From positions 62,001-126,000 of the forward strand of contig NZ_JAHLPM010000001.1 in NCBI RefSeq assembly GCF_018917865.1: DNA of 64,000 nucleotides, given 5' to 3'. Each line of letters opens with the position of its first letter. The first letter of the stretch is position 1. The notes beneath the pieces are model-generated. The model was not told the origin of the DNA and did not search any database. It saw nothing but the letters and a program-made list of their open reading frames with translations. The translations under genes were made by a program, and so were the position numbers. This DNA is from Tissierella simiarum. Lineage in GTDB: Bacteria > Bacillota > Clostridia > Tissierellales > Tissierellaceae. Shown in pieces: positions 1 to 10,400 of this stretch.

Positions 1-1123
1 CTTCTGTATAATCATCTAAATCAATTTTTTTAATAGGACTCATCATAAATAATCCTACTATAACCAAAGCTGGTGCTGTAGCTGCAGATGGTACAATTGT
101 AAATAATGGTGCAAAGAATAAAGCTAATCCAAACATTCCTGCAGTTACTAAAGAAGTTAAACCTGTTCTTCCTCCTTCAGCTACTCCTGAGGCACTTTCA
201 ACAAAAGTTGTAACTGTACTAGTTCCTAAACAAGCTCCTGCAATAGTACCTACTGCATCAGACATTAAGGCTTTGCTTACTCCTGGTAATCTTCCTTCTT
301 CATCTAACATATCTGCCTTAGAAGCTACTCCTACTAAGGTTCCTACAGTGTCAAATATATCTACAAATAAAAAAGTAAATACTACAACTATCATTTCAAA
401 AGAAAAAATTTCTTCAATAGAAACAAATTTAAATGCTACATCTTTTAAAGATGGTGGTAAACCAAAAATATATTTAAATCCTTCTGGTAATACAGTTACC
501 CCCATAGGGATACCTATTAAAGTTGTAAGTACTATTCCTATTAACAAGGCTCCTTTTACATTCTTAGCCAATAAAATTCCTGTAATAATAATTCCAATGA
601 TAGCTAATAATGGCGCACTAGCTGTTAGATCCCCCAATTCTACAATGGCTCCTCCAGCTCTAACTATACCTGCTCCTGAAAGTCCAATAAAAGAAATAAA
701 TAAACCAATTCCTACAGAAACTGCATTTTTTAAATTCATTGGAATAGCGTCAAATATAGCTTCTCTAGCTTTTACAAAGGATAATAATATAAATATAATA
801 CCTTCAATTAAAACTGCCGTTAAAGCAAATTGCCATGATTTCTGCATAGGTCCAAGTACTACTGAAAAAGTAAAGAAAGCGTTAAGTCCCATGCCTGGTG
901 CTAATGCGAAAGGAAGTTTTGCATATAAGGCCATTACAAGAGTTGCAATTACAGCAGATAATGCTGTTGCAGTAAATACTCCACCTTTATCCATACCAGC
1001 TTGAGACAATATGTCTGGATTTACTATTAAAATGTAAGCCATGGTCATAAAAGTAGTTATTCCAGCCAATACTTCTGTTTTTACATTTGTCTTATGTTCC
1101 TTTAGTTTGAAAAAATTTTCCAT
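1..1123 (-). CDS. AzgA/NCS2-type purine permease (3' part outside window)
   Basis: A multi-pass membrane protein that should import hypoxanthine, guanine or adenine by proton symport. 374 residues are visible and the C-terminus runs off the left edge. The start is ATG at 1123, after CAGGGAGG. The protein begins MENFFKLKEHKT and has the family features: a conserved FAxxPGMGLNAFF-like loop near residues 70-80, a GIGLFISFIG segment, and an IFDTVGTL motif in the second half. This resembles PbuG/PbuO-type permeases more than uracil or xanthine permeases. It lies only 17 bp downstream of purD and is the last gene of the purine operon, so salvage uptake would share the guanine/PRPP riboswitch control upstream of purL. 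The exact base cannot be read from sequence. Confidence 0.9.
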   Translation of the reverse strand, partial: MENFFKLKEHKTNVKTEVLAGITTFMTMAYILIVNPDILSQAGMDKGGVFTATALSAVIATLVMALYAKLPFALAPGMGLNAFFTFSVVLGPMQKSWQFALTAVLIEGIIFILLSFVKAREAIFDAIPMNLKNAVSVGIGLFISFIGLSGAGIVRAGGAIVELGDLTASAPLLAIIGIIITGILLAKNVKGALLIGIVLTTLIGIPMGVTVLPEGFKYIFGLPPSLKDVAFKFVSIEEIFSFEMIVVVFTFLFVDIFDTVGTLVGVASKADMLDEEGRLPGVSKALMSDAVGTIAGACLGTSTVTTFVESASGVAEGGRTGLTSLVTAGMFGLALFFAPLFTIVPSAATAPALVIVGLFMMSPIKKIDLDDYTE

Positions 1124-1140
1124 TGGATAATTCCTCCCTG

Positions 1141-2397
1141 TTAATTAATTTTTCCTATGTCTTTTCTATAATAAATTCCATTAAAATGGATTCTATTAAT
1201 ATTATTGTAAATAGTTTCTCTCGCTTGATCTAAAGAATTTCCTAGACTAGTAATAGACATTACTCTACCTCCATTGGTAACTAATTTTCCATCATGATAT
1301 TTTGTACCATTATGGAATAGAATAATATTTTCATCTAAAGTGTCTGTCCCTTTTATTTCAAAACCTTTTTCATAGTCTCCAGGATATCCTTTAGATGTAA
1401 CTACCACAGTAACACATTTTTCTTCTGTCCAAGTTAAATCTTCTTTTTTCAAATCACCATCTATAGTTTTCTGAAATAAATCTACTATGTCTGATTTAAG
1501 TCTAGGTATTAAAACTTCTGTTTCAGGATCTCCAAATCTTACATTGAACTCTAAAACTTTAGGTTCATTATCTACTATCATAAATCCTATAAATAGTATT
1601 CCCCTAAAATCCATATGTTCATCTTCTAGACCAAAGCTAATTTTATTTAAAATATTCTTTTCAATCTTTTTATCTAATTCTTTGTTAAATAAAGGGCTTG
1701 GCGAAAAACATCCTACTCCTCCAGTATTTAGTCCTTTATCTCCATCAAAGATTTTTTTATAATCCTTAGCACTTTCCATAGGAATTATCTTTCCTTCAGT
1801 GACAAAGCATAATAAGGAAGCTTCAACTCCATCTAAAAACTCTTCTATTATTACCTTTTCTCCTTCAGAGCCAAAGATTCTATTCTTTAAAATATTATTT
1901 AAAGTAGTTATAGCTTCTCCTTCACTATTACATATAACTACACCTTTACCTAAACATAATCCATCAGCTTTTATAACCACTGGATAGTTATAGTCTTTTA
2001 GCCCTTCTATAGCCTTTTCCAAATCTGTATAGCTGTTATATTTAGCTGTAGGAATATTATATTTTTCCATAAACCTTTTTGAAAAATCCTTACTTCCTTC
2101 TAACCTAGCGCATTCTTTATTTACACCAAATATTCTCAAACCTTTTTCTTGAAATTTATCTGCTATACCTAAAACCAAAGGCTCTTCTGGTCCTACTATG
2201 GTTAGATCAATAGAATTTTCTAAGGCAAAATCCAATAATTTGTCTACTTCATTAGGTTTAATATCTACATTTTCAGCTATATTATGAGTACCGCCATTAC
2301 CTGGAGCACAGTAAATCTTTGTAACTTTTTTGCTTTGAGCTATTTTAAAGCATAAAGCATGTTCTCTCCCACCACTGCCTATTACTAATATTTTCAT
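1141..2397 (-). CDS. purD: Phosphoribosylamine-glycine ligase (GAR synthetase)
   Basis: Joins glycine to 5-phosphoribosylamine with ATP to give GAR, step 2 of purine synthesis. 418 residues is the normal family length. The N-terminal domain opens MKILVIGSGGREHAL, then come the NGGT motif, the IVGPEEPL motif near residue 68, and an ATP-grasp domain with the conserved IKADGLCLGKGVV stretch near residue 143 and the FNVRFGDPETE metal/ATP motif near residue 284. The start has AGGAGG seven bases upstream. It sits 18 bp after purH and 17 bp before the permease gene. No key residue is visibly missing. Confidence 0.97.
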   Translation of the reverse strand: MKILVIGSGGREHALCFKIAQSKKVTKIYCAPGNGGTHNIAENVDIKPNEVDKLLDFALENSIDLTIVGPEEPLVLGIADKFQEKGLRIFGVNKECARLEGSKDFSKRFMEKYNIPTAKYNSYTDLEKAIEGLKDYNYPVVIKADGLCLGKGVVICNSEGEAITTLNNILKNRIFGSEGEKVIIEEFLDGVEASLLCFVTEGKIIPMESAKDYKKIFDGDKGLNTGGVGCFSPSPLFNKELDKKIEKNILNKISFGLEDEHMDFRGILFIGFMIVDNEPKVLEFNVRFGDPETEVLIPRLKSDIVDLFQKTIDGDLKKEDLTWTEEKCVTVVVTSKGYPGDYEKGFEIKGTDTLDENIILFHNGTKYHDGKLVTNGGRVMSITSLGNSLDQARETIYNNINRIHFNGIYYRKDIGKIN

Positions 2398-2415
2398 ATT
2401 CTAACCTCCTAGACA

Positions 2416-3948
2416 TTAGTGTTTAAAATGTCTTATTCCTGTAAAAATCATAGTAATGCCATTTTTATTGGCTTCAATAATAGATTCTTCGTCTCTTAGA
2501 GAGCCGCCTGGTTGAATTATAGCTGTTACTCCTGCCTTTGCTAAAGCTTCTACTGAGTCTTTAAAAGGGAAAAATCCATCTGATGCTAAAACACTACCTT
2601 TAACCTTTTCTTCACTACGACTAATAGCATTTTTTACAGCCCATACTCTGTTTACTTCTCCCATACCTATTCCTATCGTTCCCTTATCTTTTACTAAAAC
2701 TACGGCATTAGACTTTATATTTTTTACTGCATTCCATCCAAATAGTAAGTCTTCTATTTCTTTTTCAGTAGGTTTTCTATCAGTTACAATTTTAAGCTCT
2801 TCTTTTAAAATAATATTATCTCTTTCCTGTACTAAAATACCTCCCAAAACTTTTTTAATATCCATTGTTCTATAATCATTATTCATTATATCTGGTATTT
2901 GAAGGATTCTTATATTCTTCTTTTCAGATAATATTTCTAAAGCTTTTTCTGTGAAGAAAGGTGCCATTACTATTTCTACAAATATTTCATTGATTCTACG
3001 TGCTACATCTTCATCTACTTGTCTATTAGCAGCAATTATACCTCCAAATATAGAAATTTTATCGGATTCATAGGCTTTTTCATAAGCCTGTAATAAAGTT
3101 TCACCACTTCCAATGCCGCAAGGATTGGTATGCTTCACTGCCACTACTGTAGGATCTTGAAACTCCTTTAAAATCTCCAATGCTCCATTAGCATCATTTA
3201 TGTTGTTAAAGGAAAGTTCTTTTCCATGAAGTTGCGTCGCCCCAGCTACAGTACCTTCAACTTTACCTGTTTCCTCATAAAAAGCTGCTTTTTGGTGAGG
3301 ATTTTCTCCATATCTTAATTCTTTTCTACCTTTATAAGCCAAAGTTAACTTTTCTGGAAATTCTACTTCTTCTATATGATTAAAATAATTAGATATTAAT
3401 GTGTCATAGTAAGCTGTATAATTGAATACCTTTCTCGCTAAATATTGTCTTGTGGAAAGACTAGTTTCACCATTGTTTTCTAATTCTTCTAAAACCTTTA
3501 TATAATCCTTTGGGTCTACTATAACTGTTACGTACTCATAATTTTTAGCAGCCGCCCTAATCATAGATGGTCCACCTATATCTATGTTTTCAATAATTTC
3601 CTCATGGCTTACATTAGGTTTTTTAATAGTTTCTTCAAAGGGATAAAGATTGTTAACTACCATATCAATAGGATTAATTCCTATCTTCTCAACGGTTTTT
3701 ACATGGTTTTTATCATCCCTCCTATATAATAGTCCTCCATGAATATAAGGATTTAATGTCTTAACCCTTCCATCTAGTATTTCGGGAAAATTAGTTACTT
3801 CTTCAACTTCTAAAACATCTATTCCAGCTTCTTTTAAAATTTTACTTGTCCCACCTGTAGATATAATTTCCCATCCTAATTTATTTAATTCTAAAGCAAA
3901 TTCCACTATTCCTTCTTTATCATAAACACTAATTAAAGCTCTTTTCAT
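2416..3948 (-). CDS. purH: Bifunctional AICAR transformylase / IMP cyclohydrolase
   Basis: Carries out the last two steps to IMP: formyl transfer from 10-formyl-THF to AICAR, then ring closure. 510 residues is standard. The N-terminal MGS-like cyclohydrolase domain (about 1-190) starts [11 protein letters not shown] and carries STGGTSKIL and DGRVKTLNP. The transformylase domain carries the catalytic Lys-His pair in AVKHTNPCG, followed by [18 protein letters not shown] and the C-terminal IIQPGGS/RHFKH. It lies 10 bp after purN with a good RBS (TTAGGAGTG). All recognisable catalytic residues are present, unlike PurF and PurL in the same operon. Confidence 0.97.
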   Translation of the reverse strand: MKRALISVYDKEGIVEFALELNKLGWEIISTGGTSKILKEAGIDVLEVEEVTNFPEILDGRVKTLNPYIHGGLLYRRDDKNHVKTVEKIGINPIDMVVNNLYPFEETIKKPNVSHEEIIENIDIGGPSMIRAAAKNYEYVTVIVDPKDYIKVLEELENNGETSLSTRQYLARKVFNYTAYYDTLISNYFNHIEEVEFPEKLTLAYKGRKELRYGENPHQKAAFYEETGKVEGTVAGATQLHGKELSFNNINDANGALEILKEFQDPTVVAVKHTNPCGIGSGETLLQAYEKAYESDKISIFGGIIAANRQVDEDVARRINEIFVEIVMAPFFTEKALEILSEKKNIRILQIPDIMNNDYRTMDIKKVLGGILVQERDNIILKEELKIVTDRKPTEKEIEDLLFGWNAVKNIKSNAVVLVKDKGTIGIGMGEVNRVWAVKNAISRSEEKVKGSVLASDGFFPFKDSVEALAKAGVTAIIQPGGSLRDEESIIEANKNGITMIFTGIRHFKH

Positions 3949-3958
3949 TTAATCACTC

Positions 3959-4582
3959 CTAATCAATGATTACCTTTCTTCCTTGTAAAGATAACTTTCC
4001 TTCACAGTATAGTTTTACTGCTTCTACTAATATTTCATGTTCTATACATAATACTTTTTCCTTTAAAGTACTTACAGTATCATTCTGGTCTATAAATACT
4101 GTCTTTTGGAGAATTATAGGCCCTGTGTCCGTACCTTCATCTACAAAATGTACTGTTGCTCCCGTTACCTTTACTCCATATTCTAATACCATTTGATGAA
4201 CCCTTTCACCGAAGCATCCCTTACCGCAAAAACTAGGAATCAACGAAGGATGGATGTTCATTACTCTTCCCCTAAATTCACAGATAAAGTCCTTACTTAA
4301 AACCTTTAAATATCCTGCCAATACTACTAGGTCTATATTTCTCTTTTTTAATTCCTTTATTATTTCCATATTAAATTCTTCATCATTAGAGAAATTTTTT
4401 CTATCAATATATAGAGTTTCAATTCCTGCCATCTTTGCTCTATTTAAACCGTAGGCATCCTTTTTATTAGATATTACTATACCTATTTCTCCATTAATAT
4501 TTCCCAGCTTTACATTATCTATAATACTTTGAAGATTAGTACCTCCACCAGAAATTAATACACCAATTTTTACTGATGACAT
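3959..4582 (-). CDS. purN: Phosphoribosylglycinamide formyltransferase (10-formyl-THF dependent)
   Basis: Transfers formyl from 10-formyl-THF to GAR. 207 residues, as expected. The substrate-binding loop SGGGTNLQSII lies near residues 10-20. The catalytic Asn-His-Asp set is visible as NIHPSLIPSF near residues 108-117 and a later Asp in HFVDEGTDTGPII. The start codon lies inside the 3' end of purM (13 bp overlap), with its own AAGGAGT RBS, which suggests translational coupling. No anomaly is visible. Confidence 0.96.
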   Translation of the reverse strand: MSSVKIGVLISGGGTNLQSIIDNVKLGNINGEIGIVISNKKDAYGLNRAKMAGIETLYIDRKNFSNDEEFNMEIIKELKKRNIDLVVLAGYLKVLSKDFICEFRGRVMNIHPSLIPSFCGKGCFGERVHQMVLEYGVKVTGATVHFVDEGTDTGPIILQKTVFIDQNDTVSTLKEKVLCIEHEILVEAVKLYCEGKLSLQGRKVIID

Positions 4583-5604
4583 AATACTACTCCTTTACTT
4601 CCTTTTTTAATTTCTCCTAATAAAACAAACTCTTCTCCTTCTTCTTTTAAGAAATCAGTCACTTTACCTACTTCAGTTTTATCAATAACTAAAACCATTC
4701 CTATACCCATGTTAAAAGTTGAGTACATTTCATCTAGTTCAATATTCCCCCATTTTTGTAACAGAGTAAATATCTTAGGGGTATTTATTTTATAAGTATC
4801 TATAAAAGCTGTTAATCCTTCAGGAAGCATCCTAGGAATATTTTCATAGAATCCTCCTCCTGTTATATGGCTTATACCTTTTACATTAAACTTTTCTACT
4901 ATTTTATATACTGGATTGGTATATATTCTAGTAGGCTTGAGAAGTTCTTCTCCTAAAGTAGAATTTAATTCTGGTATAAATTCATCAACAGTCATATTTT
5001 TCTTTTCAAATACTATTTTTCTAACAAGAGAGTAACCGTTACTATGGATTCCACTAGATGGAAGTCCGATTATATAGTCTCCTTCTTTTATTTTAGAACC
5101 ATTAATAATATTTTCTTTATCTACTACTCCTACACAAAACCCTGCTACATCATATTCATCTTCCTTATAGAATCCAGGCATTTCTGCAGTTTCTCCACCA
5201 ATTAATCCACAACCAGCCTTGATACAACCATTGGATATACCTTCAACTATGCTAGCCATTTTTTCTGGCACTAGCTTACCTGTAGCTATATAGTCTAGGA
5301 AAAATAAAGGTTTAGCACCTTGACAAAGTATATCATTGGCACACATGGCTACACAATCTTCTCCTATAGTATTATGTTTATCCATCATAAAGGCAATTCT
5401 TAGTTTTGTCCCAACTCCATCAGTACCAGAAACTAAAACTGGTTCTTTATAAGATTTTATATCAAGCTGGAACAGACCTGAAAATCCTCCTATATCTGAT
5501 AAAACCCCTGGAATATGAGTTTTTTTAATTAAACTCTTAATAAGTTGAACTTCCTTATAGCCTGCTTCCTTATCTACACCTGCATCTTTATAAGTTAAAG
5601 TCAT
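4570..5604 (-). CDS. purM: Phosphoribosylformylglycinamidine cyclo-ligase (AIR synthetase)
   Basis: ATP-dependent ring closure of FGAM to AIR, step 5. 344 residues, family length. It starts MTLTYKDAGVDKEAG; the DAGVD motif is diagnostic. It contains GTDGVGTKLRIA near residue 80, the ATP-binding GGETAEMPG near residue 137, GLPSSGIHSNGYSLVRK and HITGGGFYENIPR. The RBS is AGGAGG four bases before the ATG. It lies between purF (12 bp gap) and purN (overlapping). Confidence 0.97.
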   Translation of the reverse strand: MTLTYKDAGVDKEAGYKEVQLIKSLIKKTHIPGVLSDIGGFSGLFQLDIKSYKEPVLVSGTDGVGTKLRIAFMMDKHNTIGEDCVAMCANDILCQGAKPLFFLDYIATGKLVPEKMASIVEGISNGCIKAGCGLIGGETAEMPGFYKEDEYDVAGFCVGVVDKENIINGSKIKEGDYIIGLPSSGIHSNGYSLVRKIVFEKKNMTVDEFIPELNSTLGEELLKPTRIYTNPVYKIVEKFNVKGISHITGGGFYENIPRMLPEGLTAFIDTYKINTPKIFTLLQKWGNIELDEMYSTFNMGIGMVLVIDKTEVGKVTDFLKEEGEEFVLLGEIKKGSKGVVLCHQ

Positions 5605-5616
5605 AAGCTCCTCCTT

Positions 5617-6960
5617 TTATTGATCCTTTTCGATAGGATAATTTCCACTAAAGCATCCTGTACAAAACATTTTTTCTCCTCCAGCTGCCTTAATAAGACC
5701 TTCTAGGGAAAGATAATATAGAGAATCTGCACCAATAGTTCCTTCTATTGCTTTAACACTTGTTTCGGCTGCAATTAGATTTTCTCTATTTGGTGTATCC
5801 ATTCCTAAGTGGCAGGAATATATTACAGGAGGAGCACTGATCCTAACATGAACTTCTCTTGCACCAGCTTTTCTAATCATTTCTACCGTTCTTTTAATAG
5901 TAGTTCCTCTAACTATAGAATCATCTACTAATATAACTCTCTTTCCTTCTACGTTCTCTTTTAATACGTTTAATTTAATTTTAACTCCTTGCTCCCTTAA
6001 TTCTTGAGTAGGTTGAATAAAAGTTCTTCCTACATATCTATTTTTAATCAGTCCTTCAGCATAGGGAATCTTTGACTCTTGGGCATATCCTATGGCTGCC
6101 ACAGTTCCAGAATCTGGAGCACCCATTACTATATCTCCTTCAATATTAGACTCCCTTGCCAGTTGTCTACCTGCTTCAATCCTTGAAAGATAAATACTTT
6201 TTCCATCTACTTTGCTATCAGGTCTTGCAAAATATATTATTTCAAATAAACAAAGCTTTTTATCCTTTTCTCCTTGCTTAATAGATTTTATTCCATCTTC
6301 ATCTATAACAACAATTTCTCCTGGTTCTATATCTCTTATAAAATCTGCTCCAATGGTATCAAATGCACAGGTTTCAGAAGCTAATATATAGTCGTTTCCT
6401 AATTTTCCTAGGGAAAGAGGCTTTATTCCGTAGGAATCTCTTGCACCTATAAGTCTGTCAGTAGTCATTATTACTAATCCATAAGAACCCTTTACATCTT
6501 CTAAAGCTTTCAATACTGCATCTTCTATATTATCTTTGTGGTATCTTGCAATTAAGTTTGCTATAACTTCTGTATCTAAATCTGATTGAAATATGGTTCC
6601 GTTATCCTCTAGTTGATTTCTTATTTTTAAAAAGTTAACAATACTTCCATCATGAGCTAAAGCTAATGCTCCTCTTTTATACCCTACTACTAAAGGCTGA
6701 GCATTTACTATGGTACTTTCACCAGTAGTAGCATATCTAATATGACCTATGCCAATATTTCCACGAAGTCTTTCCATAGTCTCCTTAGGAAAGACTTCAT
6801 GAACCAAGCCTAAGTCTCTAAAATAATCTACAAATCCATTATTATTAACTGCTATTCCTGAACTGACTTGACCTCTATGTTGTAAAGCATATAATCCATA
6901 GTAGATTATCTTAGAAATATCTCTCCCATCTTTACTGTAAGCCCCTATAACTCCACTCAA
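5617..6960 (-). CDS. purF: PurF-type PRPP amidotransferase lacking the glutaminase nucleophile
   Basis: First committed purine step, PRPP to phosphoribosylamine. The best start is TTG at 6960, after GAAGGTG five bases upstream. A longer frame begins at 6978 but has no RBS. The mature protein then begins Ser-Gly-Val-Ile-Gly where the family has Cys-Gly-Val-Phe-Gly: the Ntn nucleophile codon (6955-6957) is AGT instead of TGT. The oxyanion-hole motif HNGN is HDGS (Asp104), while the glutamine-site Arg (HIRYATTG) and Asp (SDLDTEV) remain. The PRTase domain is intact, with VDDSIVRGTT near residue 346. I infer that glutamine cannot be used normally and that ammonia is the likely nitrogen donor. Lies between purE and purM. 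Confidence 0.93.
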   Translation of the reverse strand: MSGVIGAYSKDGRDISKIIYYGLYALQHRGQVSSGIAVNNNGFVDYFRDLGLVHEVFPKETMERLRGNIGIGHIRYATTGESTIVNAQPLVVGYKRGALALAHDGSIVNFLKIRNQLEDNGTIFQSDLDTEVIANLIARYHKDNIEDAVLKALEDVKGSYGLVIMTTDRLIGARDSYGIKPLSLGKLGNDYILASETCAFDTIGADFIRDIEPGEIVVIDEDGIKSIKQGEKDKKLCLFEIIYFARPDSKVDGKSIYLSRIEAGRQLARESNIEGDIVMGAPDSGTVAAIGYAQESKIPYAEGLIKNRYVGRTFIQPTQELREQGVKIKLNVLKENVEGKRVILVDDSIVRGTTIKRTVEMIRKAGAREVHVRISAPPVIYSCHLGMDTPNRENLIAAETSVKAIEGTIGADSLYYLSLEGLIKAAGGEKMFCTGCFSGNYPIEKDQ

Positions 6961-6978
6961 CTTTTCACCTTCTCTCAA

Positions 6979-7464
6979 CTATTTCAAATTTAGAACTTCC
7001 TTATCCATTTTTTCTACTTCCTCAGCCATTTCTAGCTTATATTCTTTAAGCTTTTCTCTTAACTCAGGATATTTTAGTGAAAGAATTTGAACTGCTAACA
7101 ATCCTCCATTTTCTCCTCCATCTATAGCCACTGTCGCTACAGGTACTCCCTTGGGCATTTGTACTACCGAAAGTAGAGAATCTAATCCATCCATAGTTGA
7201 AGATTTTGCCGGTATTCCTATAATAGGCAGTGTACTTACTCCTGCTAATACTCCTGCTAGATGAGCTGCTTTACCAGCTATAGCAATTATAACTTCTATT
7301 CCCTTTTCTTCTGCTGTTTTAGCAAATTCTATAGCTTTAAAAGGAGTCCTATGAGCTGAAATCACTCTAGTTTCCCAGTCTATACCAAACTTATCTAGAA
7401 TTTTAACAGCCTTATTAGCTATTTCCTTATCCGAAATACTTCCCATGACTATACTAACTTTCAT
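6979..7464 (-). CDS. purE: N5-carboxyaminoimidazole ribonucleotide mutase (class I PurE)
   Basis: Isomerises N5-CAIR to CAIR. 161 residues, normal length. It contains the N-terminal GSISDKEI loop, the catalytic-region SAHRTP motif near residue 40, AHLAGVLAG near residue 68, and GVPVATVAIDGGENG. The usual Gly-Gly-Ala-Ala-His-Leu is Gly-Lys-Ala-Ala-His-Leu here, a mild variant. Its stop is 18 bp before the chosen purF start and it begins 10 bp after purL with an AGGAGG RBS. purK and purC, often adjacent, are not in this window. Confidence 0.95.
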   Translation of the reverse strand: MKVSIVMGSISDKEIANKAVKILDKFGIDWETRVISAHRTPFKAIEFAKTAEEKGIEVIIAIAGKAAHLAGVLAGVSTLPIIGIPAKSSTMDGLDSLLSVVQMPKGVPVATVAIDGGENGGLLAVQILSLKYPELREKLKEYKLEMAEEVEKMDKEVLNLK

Positions 7465-7474
7465 TTATATCCTC

Positions 7475-10400
7475 CTAATCAAAATATTTTATACCTGATT
7501 CAAATATTTTATGGCTGCCTTGAATTTTACCATTTTTATATAAGCTTTTTCCTAATCTATCTATAGAAGCACAAGTTCCTAATACCCTACCATCAGGGCT
7601 AGTCATAGACTCTATAGCTAAGTTAGAACCTGTTGGATTAAAACTGCCATTATATGTTGGTCTTCCTTCTAAGTCCACATACTGACTCGATACCTGTCCT
7701 TTTGAAATTAAGTTTTTTATTCTATTACTATCACCAATTATTCTACCTTCTTTTGTTGATAATGGTGCAGTATATATTTCTCCTACATTCATTTCATTAA
7801 ACCAAGGTGATAAATTAGAAGTAACCTTTATATTTACTAAAGTAGATATATGCTGACCTAACTTATTGTAAGCTACATAAACTGAGTCCTCTTTTAAGTC
7901 CGTTATTTGTCCACTTTCTATAAGCCCTGATTTAATTAATCCTTGGAATCCATTACCTATACCTAAAATCAATCCATCTTTTTCATATAAATGGTTATTT
8001 ACAGCTTCCTTTATATAAGGATTATTAAATATAACTTTTATAAGCTTTCCTCCTGTTTCAGGTTCATCACCTAAAACAGCTCCATTTGGTAATCCTATTA
8101 TTTGACATTCTCTAATTTTCTTCGCCATCTCTTTAAAAGAGTCTTCAATATTTCCTAGAGATAAAGTTTTAAATACAAAGGTTTCTACTTCTCCACCAGC
8201 TTCTTTAAAGGCTCTTTCCATATCGTATTCCCCGTGAGTTCCTGTAAATATTGGAATAAACACTTTTGGTTTTGCTACTTTAATACCTTTATATATCTTA
8301 TTTCCTGTAGTGTATTCAATATTTTCAATATTTTCTTTTATATCTTCTTTTTCAGGAAATATATCTTGTAAAGGACTCTCCCATTCTGAAATCAATTGAT
8401 TTAAATCTATAAAATCCTTATCTATTTGGATAAATTCGTCTTTTATCGTTTTACCTAGAATTTTATATTCAATAGATTCTAAAACTTCTTCAGCCTTTAC
8501 TCCATTTTGTAATTCAACTATTAAAGAACCATACATAGGTGTGAACAACTTATCTTTATTTATATCTTCTATAAACTTAAATCCTATTTTATTTCCAAAG
8601 GCCATTTCACTAATGCTTCTTCCAATTCCTCCAAATTTTACCGTTGAAGCTGATAGTATTATTTTTTTATCAATTAATTCCTTTATTCTTTCATAGTTAA
8701 TTTTTAATTGATTTAAATCTACCATACCTTGTTCATTAATGTTTAGTGGTATCAACACTATTTCATTGTCTATAGCTTTAAATTCAGGAGATATAATATT
8801 GTCCACCTTATCTACTCCTACAGCAAAGCTAATTAGAGTTGGAGGTACATGAATTTCCTCAAAAGTTCCACTCATACTATCCTTACCGCCTATACTTGGA
8901 ATATCTAACTCTTTTTCTACTAAATATGCCCCAAGTAAGGCACTAAAAGGTTTCCCCCATTTAATTTCATCTTCTCCTAATCTTTCAAAATACTCTTGGA
9001 AGGTTAATCTAAGTTTTCTATAATCTCCACCCATAGCAACACTCTTAGCTATAGACTCAATTACTGCATAGTAACCTCCATGAAAAGGGCTCCATTTTGA
9101 AAGTTCTGGATCAAAACCGTAAGTCATTAAAGAGCAAGTTTTTGTTTCTCCATGTAGCACTGGAATTTTTGCTGCCATCCCTTCTGCTGGAGTTAGTTTA
9201 TGTTTTCCTCCTAGAGGCATTAAAACTGTTCCACTTCCCACTGTATGATCAAATTTTTCTATAAGACATTTTTGATTGCTAATATTAAGTTGACTCATGT
9301 TTTTAATCCAATCCTCTTTTATATTCTTACCTTTTATATAAGAAGGATTTTGATTTAAATATTCTTCTTTTTCTGGTTTACCTACACTTACTTTAGTTTT
9401 TTTCCTAATTCCGTTAGTATCTAAAAACGCTCTGCTTATATTAACAATAGTATCATCTTTCCAAGTCATATGAAGCCTTTTTTCTGAACTTACTGTAGCA
9501 ACTACTGTCCCTTCTAAATCCTCTTCTTCAACATATTTTAAAAATCTATCTAAATTTTCTTTATCTATTACTACAGCCATTCTTTCTTGAGATTCAGATA
9601 AAGCGATTTCTGTTCCATCTAATCCTGAATACTTTAAAGGTACTTTGTCTAAATTAATATTCAGTCCATCAGCTAACTCCCCTATAGCAACAGAAACTCC
9701 TCCAGCACCAAAATCGTTACATTTTTTAATCATCTTACTTACTTCTTCTTTTCTAAACAATCTAACTATTTTTCTTTCTAAAGGTGGATTTCCTTTTTGG
9801 ACTTCTGCTCCACTGGTGTTTAATGAATCTTCAGTATGTTCCTTAGATGAACCAACGGCACCGCCCAATCCATCTCTACCAGTTCTGCCGCCTACTAATA
9901 TTACTAAATCTCCAGGTTCAGATTTTCCTCTAACTACCCAACTCTTGGGAGCAGCTGCTACCAATGCTCCTACTTCCATTCTCTTTGCTACATATCCTTC
10001 ATGGTAAATTTCTTTTACTAAACCTGCAGGAGCACCAATTTGATTTCCATAGGAGCTGTATCCTTCCATAGCTCTTTGAGTAATCTTTCTTTGAGGTAAT
10101 TTACCTGCTAAAGTTTCTTCATATTTTTGTCTTGGATCTGCGGCTCCAGTTATTCTCATAGCTTGGTATACATAAGATCTGCCAGACAAAGGATCTCTGA
10201 TACCTCCTCCTAAGCAAGTAGATGCTCCACCAAAAGGTTCCATTTCTGTAGGATGGTTATGGGTTTCATTTTTAAACATTAGCAGCCATTTTTCCGCTTT
10301 TCCATCTATATCCACATCTATTTCAATACTTGCTGCATTTACTTCCTCAGACTCTTCTTTATCTTCTAGTAACCCTTTCTTCTTTATTTCCTTCATATTG

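Noticed and set aside
273-1004. Long plus-strand open frame opposite the purine permease gene
   Set aside because: It is Ser/Thr/Pro/Asn-rich with no RBS, and the minus strand encodes a clear AzgA-type permease there.
9645-10007. Plus-strand open frame within purL
   Set aside because: Antisense shadow of conserved PurL sequence; no RBS or recognisable motif.
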